From: Hysterangium stoloniferum
Taxonomy: Eukaryota; Basidiomycota; Agaricomycetes; Hysterangiales; Hysterangiaceae
NCBI GenBank assembly: GCA_015178975.1
Contig: WHVD01000004.1
Coordinates: 372,001 to 436,000, forward strand
DNA length: 64,000 nucleotides
Direction: 5' to 3'
Positions 1 through 13,400 of this stretch are shown here, piece by piece. Within the stretch, counting starts at the first letter, position 1. Every line of letters starts with the position of its first letter. Position numbers and translations under genes: made by a program. The notes beneath the pieces are model-generated. The model saw nothing but the letters and a program-made list of their open reading frames with translations, searched no databases and had not been told where the DNA came from.

Positions 1-1167
1 AAATTTGGACGGGAACTTCAATTACCTTCTTAGCCCTGTTGATAAATCGCTCGCGCCTCTCCTTGGGGAAATATTCCTTTCCGAGGAACTCCTTCGTCCG
101 AACATACTCATTCCCTGCGCGCTGACGGTACTCCTCAGGGACTCGCTCCTTTGCCCCAGTAAAACGGTCCAAGAAACGACCCTTTACCTCCTTCTTGACA
201 CCGCCAATATCTCCATTACTCCCCTTTGCTTTTGCTTCTTGTGCTTCCTGACGCGCCGTTTTAGCCTGTTCAATAATCTCACTCGCGGCGTTGCCACCAG
301 CTCCACGCGCTTTCTTCAGCTTCTCCTCTTCGCCGCTGGAAAGACCGGTTTTCCCACTCCTGTCCAAGAAAGCAGGTTGATTAGGGCTCACGGGTTCATC
401 TACACGATTGAGTGCCTCTTCATCTGGACGGATGGCGTCTGCGGATCTCACGAGGAGATCGCGGCCGATTACCGAGAAATCAGATATGAGTTTCCGGGCT
501 TCTGCATTGGTTAAAAACAGGGAAAGAAGTGTTCTGAGGTGGTGAGCGGCTACGCAATATACTAATATCAGCCAACTGAAAGAAATTGGAATTGAACATA
601 AGAATTGCTCGCCTTGCATGCTGTCATTTTTCACTTTATCTGCCGTTATGCCAATTGTATCAGCTGGATCACGCTTAGCGCCGTGACTCGCATCGACGCC
701 GCGTGTGTGCCAGATAAACTTCTGCAGCAGCTCATCGGCATTTTTCTCCTTCACGATCAAGCGAGCCTGTTCCCTGGTCAGTACGCGGGTGAGTCTCTAC
801 CTGTACCCTGCACTTACAGTTTCGATAATATCTCTCACATCGTTGACAAGCTGTTCACCTGATGGGCTGAGTTTGGAAACGTCTACTGGAGAGTTCCTTT
901 CGACATATTGCAGCGCCTCGTCTACCTGCTCATTGTCCGGCATTTTTCCTCCGCGCAAGGCTTGGATAACATGGTAGAGCTTCAGCTATAAATACCGCCA
1001 GATATCAACCTCATTAGCATTTAATATTCCTAACACAAAAGGGGAATTTGAGGGTACCGTACCTTTCTGCGGATATCTGCATGAAGCTTGTCTTTGTTGA
1101 CTGGGTCTGTTACGGCGTTCTTTCCTGGGTGCTCTGAAATTTCTCTGGTTGCTGCGGGGAGTGACAT
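1..1167 (-). CDS. HAM1_N (DUF5923) domain protein, 3' end cut by window
   Basis: Four exons join in frame: 1063-1167, 818-985, 613-766 and 549 to beyond position 1. The product starts MSLPAATREIS and continues with segments typical of the fungal HAM1 N-terminal domain family: DPVNKDKLHADIRRK, GGKMPDNEQVDEALQYV, NADELLQKFIWHTRGVD, then HHLRTLLSLFLTNAEARKL and SDFSVIGRDLLVRSAD. A charged, Gly/Lys-rich segment follows (EEEKLKKARGAGG). Family members are large fungal proteins linked by name to hyphal anastomosis; the biochemical role is unknown. I chose the ATG at 1165-1167 because family similarity begins there; an in-frame ATG at 1215 would add 16 residues. The third intron (550-612) reads best as a GC-AG intron, because this gives the family-like join Q-A-A-H-H-L-R. 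The C-terminal part lies outside the window. Confidence 0.85.
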
Positions 1168-1241
1168 AGTCAGGTTAGAGATGAAAAGGCGAAATGCGGG
1201 GAATTTGTTTTCCAACCTTTCTGACTGCTGGATGAACTACG

Positions 1242-1273
1242 TGACGTCAACTTCTGAAGGGAGCTTGACGTCA
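1242..1273. promoter_or_regulatory. two CRE-like TGACGTCA palindromes upstream of the HAM1-type gene
   Basis: Perfect 8-bp palindromes TGACGTCA occur at 1242-1249 and 1266-1273, 24 bp apart, about 75-105 bp upstream of the chosen start codon of the minus-strand gene. The core is the ATF/CREB bZIP site. Placement and spacing suggest promoter function; this is inferred from motif and position only. Confidence 0.45.
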
Positions 1274-1984
1274 CACGAGTCCCCTTTCTTTCCTTCCGCC
1301 TCTGCATCGCGTTGACCGCTGAGTCGCTAGTTCAATGATCCGTTATGTCTCAGATTTTATCTGGATCGAAGTTTCACACTGCTGTATGGGTAACGTTCGT
1401 GGTTGTCACACATTCAAGTTGACTGTTGTCGAATCGTGTATAGATCACCTGTCCAGCTATACCATTGAACTATACCTTTTCAACACCCTGCAACATCGAA
1501 TTTGTTCATAGTAGAATACCCCCCTTCAACCACAGATGATGAAGCCTCGTTGTTGTCGTAGCGAACTTAAACCATGCTTCCCTAAATGCCAGTTTTATGC
1601 CGAAGTATATCTACTACTGTACTGTATGTCTCGCAAGCTTTGATAACCATTGTTACATAGTTGCCTTACGTGCAGAACAAGCCAGAATCCAGCATCTGAC
1701 CAATTCATTCAAGTTTGATCCTTCGCCGTCGCTGCAGTCGCTGCTCCGATTGCTGTCTCGAACCCTCCATATCAATTGTCACAGGCCCCCAACCCTGGAG
1801 CATGTCTGTGGTGACCTACTATAGGCCGAACTTAGAAAGCGAAAATAAGGAAGGCCCACAGAATAGTTGCACTAGTGACGCTCAGTTGGACTATTACTTT
1901 CGCCAAAGTCTACATTATTTTGATGGGGAATCAATACTTGTACTAACCAATGTTTGTGGGTGTACATGTATTACAGGGATATAT
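1274..1984. other. intergenic, no gene recognised
   Basis: Short open frames of up to 94 codons occur on both strands, but none shows a recognisable motif or consistent splicing. The stretch separates the HAM1-type promoter from the duplicated amylase tail. Confidence 0.5.
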
Positions 1985-2770
1985 GCCATCACTAGATAAG
2001 TTGAACCATTTTCAACGCCAGGGATTATCCAAAGTCTGGGACCCTGATGAGGTAACGATCCCATCTCTGTTAGGGCCAGACTCCCATATAATCTGAACAA
2101 AGTTTCAGCTTCAGGCGAAATAACTAAAGCTTGCGTGACTTACGGATGTCTTTTTGATATATTTGTACTGGAAGGAGGCATCTGCCGGGAGCCCGACCGT
2201 CACTTTCCAGACAGGATAGCCGGAAGAAGACAATGAAATCTGAAAATTAGATATGTCATTGCTGAAAAGTCGTCGACGGACAAATTGTTGCAAACCGCTC
2301 CATTAGGACTCCAGTTCCCTAGCTGTTGGATACTTCCTATCACATATATACTTTACGATAATTGCAAGATGATGAGTTCTCCGGAAGAGGACGTGATAAT
2401 TCTTTGACATACATCACCGAATGTCATAGTGGCTGTTTCCGCAAAATTTATAGACACCAAACCGACAGTACTAGTAGGCAAGTTTGTAGCACTCGTTGCA
2501 GTGACTGAGGATCATTTGGCTCCAATATGGATTGCCAGAACGTTCCGAGGCCATATTACAGCAGTGAACGTCCCGAGATAAGATATGGAATAACTGGCAA
2601 GATAATGCTATGTACGGAATAATTTCAAATGCAATGCGATACTCACGATGAACCAGCGCAGACCCCGTTCTTGATGGGACCAACGACTATATCACAATAT
2701 ATCCCAGCTGGGAGCGACGTAAAACATGAGAATGTGGCACTCTATGCGGAATTATCGTTGTCTATTCGCC
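1985..2770 (-). pseudogene. duplicated 3' fragment of the alpha-amylase gene (CBM20 tail)
   Basis: This stretch is homologous, in the same orientation, to the last about 0.8 kb of the amylase gene (about 4018-4800). It contains the end of the amylase C-terminal domain and the starch-binding domain, including YPVWKVTVGLPADASFQYKY and the terminal IIWESGPNRDG...PWR followed by TGA near 2014. The Asp of the conserved WESDPNR has become Gly, and other substitutions have accumulated. Similarity stops abruptly near 2770, where the real gene continues into its beta domain, so there is no catalytic barrel and no start codon. It is a tandem partial duplicate that is unlikely to be functional. Confidence 0.75.
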
Positions 2771-3305
2771 CAATTGTTTGTGTGTCCCGACGCAGATTCT
2801 GCTTTTCAAAGTACCCTTTGAATTATTGCTGCTGGTTCTTGGCTTGATTCCTGAAACAAACCAAGAGCTATGAAGAAGAATTTGAGCCACTGAGGAGTCC
2901 GCATCATATTCCAATGGGGTGCGAGTTGAGCTCTTGGTCTCTCTGGGAAGAACCTAGCACCCTGACCAGCACGCCATGCCCTTAATAACTGTGGAGACTG
3001 TAGTTTACCCCGAGTTTGGTTATTTTTCGAAACCAAAATTTATATTCATTCTCCTTGGGCTCGTTATGTAAAGAAAGCTGATGGCGCAGCTGTTGACTTT
3101 TCGGGGATTTAGGTTCAGTTGAAAATCACCGTCACCTCACTCAGACAAACGGAAAGTTATATGGTCTAGGAACAGCACCACGAAAACTTCAACAGCAGCC
3201 CCCAATTTAGATTTGTCGCGGGTCGGACTGCAGAGGAACGCCACCTTTAGTTGCAGTGTTGGGTTGGCATAGCGGCGGTCCCGGTAATGGTTGGAGCAAT
3301 TCTAC
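2771..3305. other. intergenic, no gene recognised
   Basis: A 76-codon minus-strand frame (2806-3036) has no recognisable domain and no credible neighbouring exons. No repeats are obvious in this part. Confidence 0.45.
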
Positions 3306-3440
3306 TTGCCATTAAGTACCAAACATGCATATGCATGACTATATTGAAGGTCAAAGTTCGCACCTCAAGATATATTGACTTAGCCTTATGAATTTATCCT
3401 TTCGTTCATTGTAATACTAGTACAACAAAAGTAAGGTGGA

Positions 3441-3525
3441 GTGGTGTTCAGTATCTATTAGAATGTAGTTCTTACCAGACCGGATAAGAGTATTAAGGTT
3501 GCGGGTTCGATCCCTGCGTGAGGCT
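3441..3525 (+). other. tRNA-like, possible SINE head
   Basis: The sequence contains an A-box-like GTTCAGTATCTATTAGAATG and a good B box GGTTCGATCC within a T-arm GCGGG/CCTGC, followed by GTGAGGCT and a T run at about 3529-3536. The 5' acceptor strand does not pair with GTGAGGC, so it is not a working tRNA. A second A-box copy, TAGTTCAGTATCTGTTAGAA, occurs at about 3826-3846. Confidence 0.45.
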
Positions 3526-3865
3526 ATAATTTTTTTACATTGTTAAATCACGGGCCCCTTCCTACCAAGAGTTCCTATTGAACCAGGTATATATCGCTTT
3601 TTCCGAGTTCGTGAAATATTTTTAACCATTATGGAACTAGCCATTAAGTACCAAATTGCAGAACTATATAGAAGTTCAATGTTCGCATCCCAAGATATAT
3701 TGACTTTAGCCTTATGAATTTATCCTTTTGTCACTGTGAATGCTAGTACAAGGTGCATTATGACAAATGCCTGGAATGTGGGAAAAAATAGCAGACTTAA
3801 ATGTAGAACGTTACAACGTGGTGTTGTAGTTCAGTATCTGTTAGAATGTGGATGCTATCAATCAT

Positions 3866-3895
3866 GCCCTGCTAGCTCAACGGTAGAGTGTGAGT
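3866..3895 (+). other. 5' half of a tRNA-like sequence
   Basis: GCCCTGCTAGCTCAACGGTA begins a tRNA-like 5' half with a D arm (A box TAGCTCAACGGTAGAG). The anticodon and T arms do not follow; the sequence runs into the inverted repeat copy. It is a truncated tRNA relic or SINE fragment. Confidence 0.35.
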
Positions 3896-4037
3896 TGTAA
3901 TAGTATTTATAGCAACAAAAGGATAAATTCATAAGGCTGAGTCAATATATCTTGGGGTGTTAACTTTGAACTTCTATATAGTTATGGATATGCATATTTG
4001 CTACTTAATGGCACATCACTAGATAAGTTGGACCATT

Positions 4038-7688
<3,651 letters not shown>

Positions 7689-7867
7689 CCGCCAATCACT
7701 CGTCGGATCCTTAGCCATGTGATTGGCGGGTTTAGAATCCAACGAACTTTTGGATCCTTAAAAGATCTATAACCGAGTTAAAATTGGTTAAGGATCTAAC
7801 ATGTGACTGCAGGGTTTAGAATCCAGTAAACTTTTGGATCCTCAAAAGATCCCTAACCAATTTTAAC
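7689..7867. repeat. fold-back repeat with nested inverted and direct repeats
   Basis: An 11-bp perfect stem CCGCCAATCAC / GTGATTGGCGG lies at 7689-7699 and 7719-7729. A 20-bp inverted pair, GTTAAAATTGGTTAAGGATC at 7777-7796 and its complement at 7848-7867, differs at one base. The block GGGTTTAGAATCCA...GAACTTTTGGATCC is directly repeated at about 7728-7756 and 7812-7841. This looks like a small non-autonomous DNA element; no target duplication was identified. Confidence 0.5.
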
Positions 7868-9060
7868 TCTTATAAGAATTCAATAGACGATTGTTGGGGT
7901 TATATTAGATAAGGCTTTACTAAGGATCATAAAATTTTTTAGAGAGGGGGATTATCCCAGTGTGGGTTCCTAAAGAAACCTAAACATATACATCTCATTA
8001 TTACCTCCTCATACTTCGCAGAGCCACATGTACATCTGTACGTCACGCACGTCAATAACACACGACCTATTTCACACATCATCACGCTGCACACGCCGCT
8101 CGTCGTCGTGAACGGTGGGGCTCTATTCCCTTGGCTGTGGTTCCGCTAGATAGTAGATAGGGACAGTGGGAATCTTGTATGCAAGGTGAGAACTAGTATA
8201 ATCCCTCAGAGGTTGAGCCTTAAGTGAGACAAGGATGAGTAGAGTAGGTACGATACTCATATTTGAGGAAAAGACCAACTAATAAACAACAGGGAACTAT
8301 CACAGGCACAAATAATTACCTCCAGACATGCCTCTGAGACTAGCAACCATGAGTCATCCCCCCTTAACCCTATGACCCCTTGAACGGTTATCCAACCCCG
8401 CTTATGTATCGGCTCAGCCACCACTCGCCAACTACAGATCTCTGGTTGAATGTGCACATAGTTCTACCTACATGGAACATGCGGACCTAGTTATTGCAAT
8501 GATATTTAATACATACCTGCAAATCCACTATAAATTTTGAGGAATAAAACACGGAACATATGTGTATCAGCTGCTATACCCAGGTTTATCTAGACATCTG
8601 GGTGGTCGTCGGTGATTTAATAACCCAATCTTAGTAATCGGAAGCTTTAAAATAATACCAACATCATACCTTTGTTGGATGTTCCTAAGCAGCATGCCAA
8701 GACAAGATGTCATTGGCAAGCTGGTGAACAAGGCCGGTTCAACTACCATCAGATGATATGGCGGCATTGTTCCAATAAGGAGAGGGTAATGGCATCTGCA
8801 GGAGATCATGCTATTGGCATGAGGTGATGAGTCCGAGCTTCCAACAACGATTTTTACATTAAAATCCCACGTTGCAGCACAATTACCTGTCTTTCTGTTA
8901 AGGCAAGATGAGAGTCTGACCTTCATATTCCGGGAACGTGGCGTATCATGAGCCTTGAGGGTTTAATTGTAACTACGTGATGATTATCCTACATTGACCG
9001 TGAATGAAAAAAAAATCACATTAAAAAATGTTATATGGAGGTTATAATAGGGATTAACAT
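7868..9060. other. intergenic, no gene recognised
   Basis: A 119-codon minus-strand frame (8567-8926) is the longest. It has no motif I recognise and would need several frame changes to extend, so it is left uncalled. A 66-codon minus-strand frame at 8257-8457 is also unsupported. Confidence 0.45.
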
Positions 9061-9300
9061 GGTGAACATGAATTCCCGGAAGATGTACAAGGCCCTCGGC
9101 AGTCAAGGGGAGAGGTGGTCCTAAACTGCCACCGACAAACCGGCAGACGGATGTATCTTACAAGAAATTTCTCGAAGGAATATGACTGTGAGGATGAACA
9201 TACTGTTCTTATCCCCAAACCTGAAACTGGCGGTCACCTCGGTGGTGCATCATGTACCCAAATTCAAACTCGAACCTCTCAGCTATTGCATCTATAAAAA
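9060..9300 (+). other. short coding-like relic, unrecognised
   Basis: An open plus-strand frame reads EFPEDVQGPRQSRGEVVLNC and ends DEHTVLIPKPETGGHLGGA. The pattern vaguely recalls the RGQ...YVIPR...GG stretch of FAD-dependent D-amino-acid oxidase-like proteins, but that rests on a few residues only. No flanking exons with the nucleotide-binding motif were found. Treat it as an unassigned fragment. Confidence 0.2.
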
Positions 9301-9639
9301 CTCTAAACTTAAATGAGAAGCTTCATTACGCTACTTCTTTTAGGAAATTGACACAGGTCAGTAGAACTCTCCTCTTGTCTCGAGTTCTCTCAGTAGGACT
9401 CATTACTGGCGGCTCGATCTCTTCATTAGGAATACGGGGAGCTGACATTGCCGGAAGATTATGACGGCAGAGTACTGGTCCAAAAAGGAAACACGGTAAG
9501 TGAAATAGGCTGCGTTTCCTATCCAGAGTTCTGATCTTTGAGTATGTGCCACGAGCGGCTGTGGTAGTATTGAATGCAGAGAATACGATATGAAGGGAGC
9601 TAAAGTGTTTTTTAGGAACGAATATGAGCGCACAGCGTG

Positions 9640-9910
9640 CGAGGTGGAGCGAGTGGGAGCGAGATACTGTGGCGCGAAGGTCTGGTCGAGAAGGCTATTA
9701 TTATCTCGGACAATCAGGCGGGAATTCAAGCAACGGATATAACGGGGTCACAACTAGGCCACAATTTAGTAGAACCCGCGAGGCGTGCAAAAAGCGGCGT
9801 GTTAAGTAAAGGACAATTTAGTTCTAGTAGCGGTGCAATGGTTACCCGGGCACGCTGAAGTTGAACGAAATGAGCTAGCGGACGAAAAGGCAGAGGGAAT
9901 CACAAGAGGA
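9640..9910 (+). mobile_element. RNase H relic of a non-LTR retrotransposon
   Basis: Two characteristic segments in two plus-strand frames are visible: AIIISDNQAGIQATDITGSQ and QWLPGHAEVERNELADEKAE. These match the fungal LINE-type RNase H pattern (SDNQAAIQ ... PGH..V.GNE.AD..A). Frame changes separate them and no reverse transcriptase is adjacent, so this is a dead fragment. Confidence 0.6.
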
Positions 9911-9949
9911 GACAGGAGCCCTCTGGGGATTTTCCAGGCGTATTGAATG

Positions 9950-10488
9950 TCCGCCTTTTAATGAGCACACCAGTCGTTGAGGAGTACAAAGCAAAGACGA
10001 GAAAATAAGTGCAACGGAAAAGTATAAAGCCTCATAAAGATGCGTGAAGCTAGCGAAGATGGATATTCGAGTTTCTATATCATTTGTGTGCTGAAATGCT
10101 TCCACCATCTCGTAGTTTTCGGGACCCTAATTTAATGTTAATAATTGCTGTCCTTTGATAAAAGTCAGCCGGTTGAAAGGCAGGGACATCTTTGAATTGG
10201 CATTGGATCAGCTAGTGTTGAATTTTATTAGTGTAATATTTAATTAACAATCTCTCATGTTGATATTTGAGTGTCACACGCAGGAATGAAATTTCCTGTA
10301 CTTACAAGTGTTGTATGCCATGTCTCAGCGTTGCGTGCTGTCTCTCCCGGCAAGCTTGGCACACAATATGACTTAGATTATGTAATTTCACAACAACCTT
10401 GGATCACGTGTCCTGGGACGCGACTTTTAATAGCTCCTTTCCTACTTATACCTCTGGAGTCTTCAACTGGGGCTCTGTAGCTTCATTA
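9950..10488. other. myosin upstream region
   Basis: No independent gene is recognised. The 30 codons in frame upstream of the chosen myosin start (from the ATG at 10399) are open but do not look like a myosin N-terminus, so this is probably 5' UTR and promoter. Confidence 0.45.
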
Positions 10489-13400
10489 ATGCCTGCCCCA
10501 CGACCTTCGGAGAGTGCGGAGGCAGCGCGTGCTGCAGCACTACAAGCAGAATTCAACGAGAAGAAATGGGTATGGGTTCCAGACGACAAGGAGGGCTACC
10601 TGGGGGGGTGGGTAGTCAATGAGCAGGATGATATCGCAGAGGTTATTATGGCAGCTGGGGGAGAGGTATGTGCTTCTTCATTTACTGACATGCGATGCTA
10701 ACAGAATATAAGATACGGAAAGTAATGTTAGATGCGCTTTCCAGGATGAATCCTCCCAAGTTTGACCGTGTGGATGATATCGCGGATCTTACCCACTTAA
10801 ATGAGGCTAGCGTTGTACACAATCTCCGTTTGCGATATGGCTCTGGAGACATTTATGTCGGTATATCCCTGCAACAGCAAAGTACCTCATCCTAACTGCG
10901 TATTCATAGACCTATTCGGGACTATTCTTAGTTGCCATAAACCCTTATACCAATCTTCCTCTTTATACCGATGCAATTATCCAGCAATATCGTAACAGGC
11001 GCAGGGATGAAAATCCACCCCATATTTTTGCCATAGCGGAACGTGCTTGGACGAACATGGGCGAGGAACGAGAGAATCAGAGTATTCTTATCACGTAAGA
11101 CAAATTTGAACCATCTGTGATCTACTAATAATTGCTATTAGTGGAGAATCCGGAGCAGGTAAGACAGAAAATACAAAGAAAGTCATCCAGTACCTGGCAG
11201 CTATTGCGACGGATATGCACCACACACATTCCCCAGCACATTCTCGCTCTTCGTCCGGTCTTCTGCCCTACAGTTCCGTTCCTTCGACTATGGGTCGGCC
11301 CCGTGCGACCTCGTTTAAGAACAAGAATCCCCCTTCTAGTGGGCTTGTTAGCAAATTAGGTTTATTAGAACGTCAGATTCTACAAGCAAATCCTATTCTT
11401 GAAGCATTTGGAAACGCTCAAACTCAGAGAAATAATAATTCTAGTCGTTTTGTATGTCGACATACCTTCCATAAGCCTTTTTTTTTGCATTTTGACCTGT
11501 TCGCAGGGTAAATTTATTCGCATTGGGTTCTCTCCAGATGGCAGTATTGCGGGAGCTAACATAGACTGGTATCTCCTTGAGAAAAGTAGAGTTGTTGTCC
11601 GATCGGAAGCTGAGCGGAATTTCCATGTGTTCTATCAACTATTAGAAGGCGGCGGAAGTTTGAAAGGTTAGTCATAAAGTTTGGAGGAGATGAAGTTCTA
11701 TACTAAATTTTTATTTTAGATGTGCTTCTTTTGGAGGGCTCTGCTGAAGACTATGAGTATCTGAAGTTAAGTCGAGGTTCCATTGACGGCGTGGACGATC
11801 GAGAGGAATGGCGCCTTCTCAAAACTGCTCTCGATATAGTTGGCTTCACGCAGGCCGAGCAGCTGGATCTTTTCAGAATTGTCGCTGCCATTCTTCACAT
11901 TGGTAACATTGATGTTATGGCCGACCGCTCTGATCAGGCGCAAATCAAGAACCCTGCAGAGGTGGAGAAAGCATGCCATCTCTTGGGAATTTCCGTACCA
12001 GAGTTTATTAAAGCAGTCTTGCGACCAAGGGTGCTTGCAGGGCGGGAATGGGTCACACAAGCTCGGACCAAGCAGCAAGCCCTTGACGAGTTGTCTTCCT
12101 TATGCAAGACATTATACGAGAAGAGCTTTGGAGCGTTAGTTGATCGGATCAACCTCGCTTTAGAAAGACCTACATCAAAATCTACGTTCATTGGAGTGTT
12201 AGATATTGCAGGATTTGAGATATTCGTGCGTGTTCCGCCATCTAATTCTGTTTGTCGACTAACCGTTATTAGGAAACTAACGCTTTTGAGCAACTGACGA
12301 TTAATTACACCAATGAGAAACTCCAACAGTTCTTCAATCACCATATGTTCGTGCTCGAACAAGAGGAATACCAACGTGAAAATATCGAATGGGATTTCCG
12401 TAATTTCGGTGTTGATCTTCAACCTACAATCGACCTCATTGAGGCCAGTGGGTCGGTAATTGGCATTCTCAGTTGTCTAGACGAGGAATGTATTATGCCG
12501 AAAGCCACTGATCTGACATTCACGAATAAACTACACTCCTTGTGGATAGGCGAACTTCCAGAGGGAGAAGTACCACACCCAGGACGTACCAAGTATGGTC
12601 GAGCGAGGTTCGATCAAGGCGAAGGCTTTATCGTACAGCACTATGCCGGCAAGGTCGAATACAGAACTGATGGTTGGCTGGTGAAGAATAAGGATCCATT
12701 GAACGATAACCTAACTCGTGTGCTTGCTGGATCTACAGAACGCTACGTTACAGGGCTGTTTGAAGAATTTAGCGATTCTACTGCCTTAACTTCAGGAACA
12801 AAGGGTAAGAAACGAATTCTGAAGAAGGGGGCTTTCAGGACTGTTGGTCAAAGGCACAAGGAGCAGCTTGCTAGCCTCATGGCTCAACTGCATGCCACGC
12901 AACCTCACTTTGTCCGTTGTATTGTCCCCAATCAAAATAAGCGACCTGGTCGAGTGGATGTTCCCTTGGTCCTTGACCAATTACGATGTAATGGTGTATT
13001 GGAAGGCATTCGGATCGCACGACTCGGATATCCAAATCGACTGCCTTTCATTGAATTCCGTCAGAGATACGAGGTTCTTACGCCGGGTATTATTCCGAAA
13101 GGATACATGGATGGACGCAAGGCTACTCTTCGTATGGTAGATGCGCTGGACTTAGACAAGGCACTTTTCCGCATAGGGACGTCGAAGATCTTTTTCAAGG
13201 CAGGCGTTCTCGCAGAGTTGGAGGAACGCAGGGATGATCTGTTATACGACATTTTCTCCGGGCTGCAGGCGGCCGCGAGGATGTGGACTGCCCGTCGGCA
13301 GATGAAGAAGATATTGAATAGGGCAGTCGCCATACGAACAATACAGCGGAATGCTAGGATCTATGGTGACTTACGAGAATGGCCGTGGTGGCAACTATAT

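Larger units (their letters stand above)
3306..4012. repeat. cluster of three related ~115-bp repeat units, two direct and one inverted
   Basis: The unit running from CATTAAGTACCAAA through AAGATATATTGACT to CCTTATGAATTTATCC occurs at about 3310-3420 and 3643-3755 on the plus strand, and at about 3905-4010 on the minus strand. tRNA-like stretches lie between the copies. The arrangement resembles tRNA-derived short retroelements broken by later insertions. The amylase 3' end begins directly after the inverted copy, and the duplicated amylase tail begins before the first one, so the cluster sits between the two amylase copies. Confidence 0.55.

Noticed and set aside
3441-3525. Functional tRNA gene
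   Set aside because: T arm and B box are good, but the 5' acceptor strand does not pair with the 3' strand and no anticodon arm forms.
8567-8926. 119-codon minus-strand open frame
   Set aside because: No recognisable domain, no supporting splice sites, and possible extensions need several frame changes.
9060-9300. D-amino-acid oxidase-like C-terminal fragment
   Set aside because: Only a loose pattern over a few residues; no nucleotide-binding exon nearby. Kept only as an unassigned relic.
11934-12422. 162-codon minus-strand frame inside the myosin gene
   Set aside because: It lies opposite conserved myosin motor exons and shows no domain of its own.
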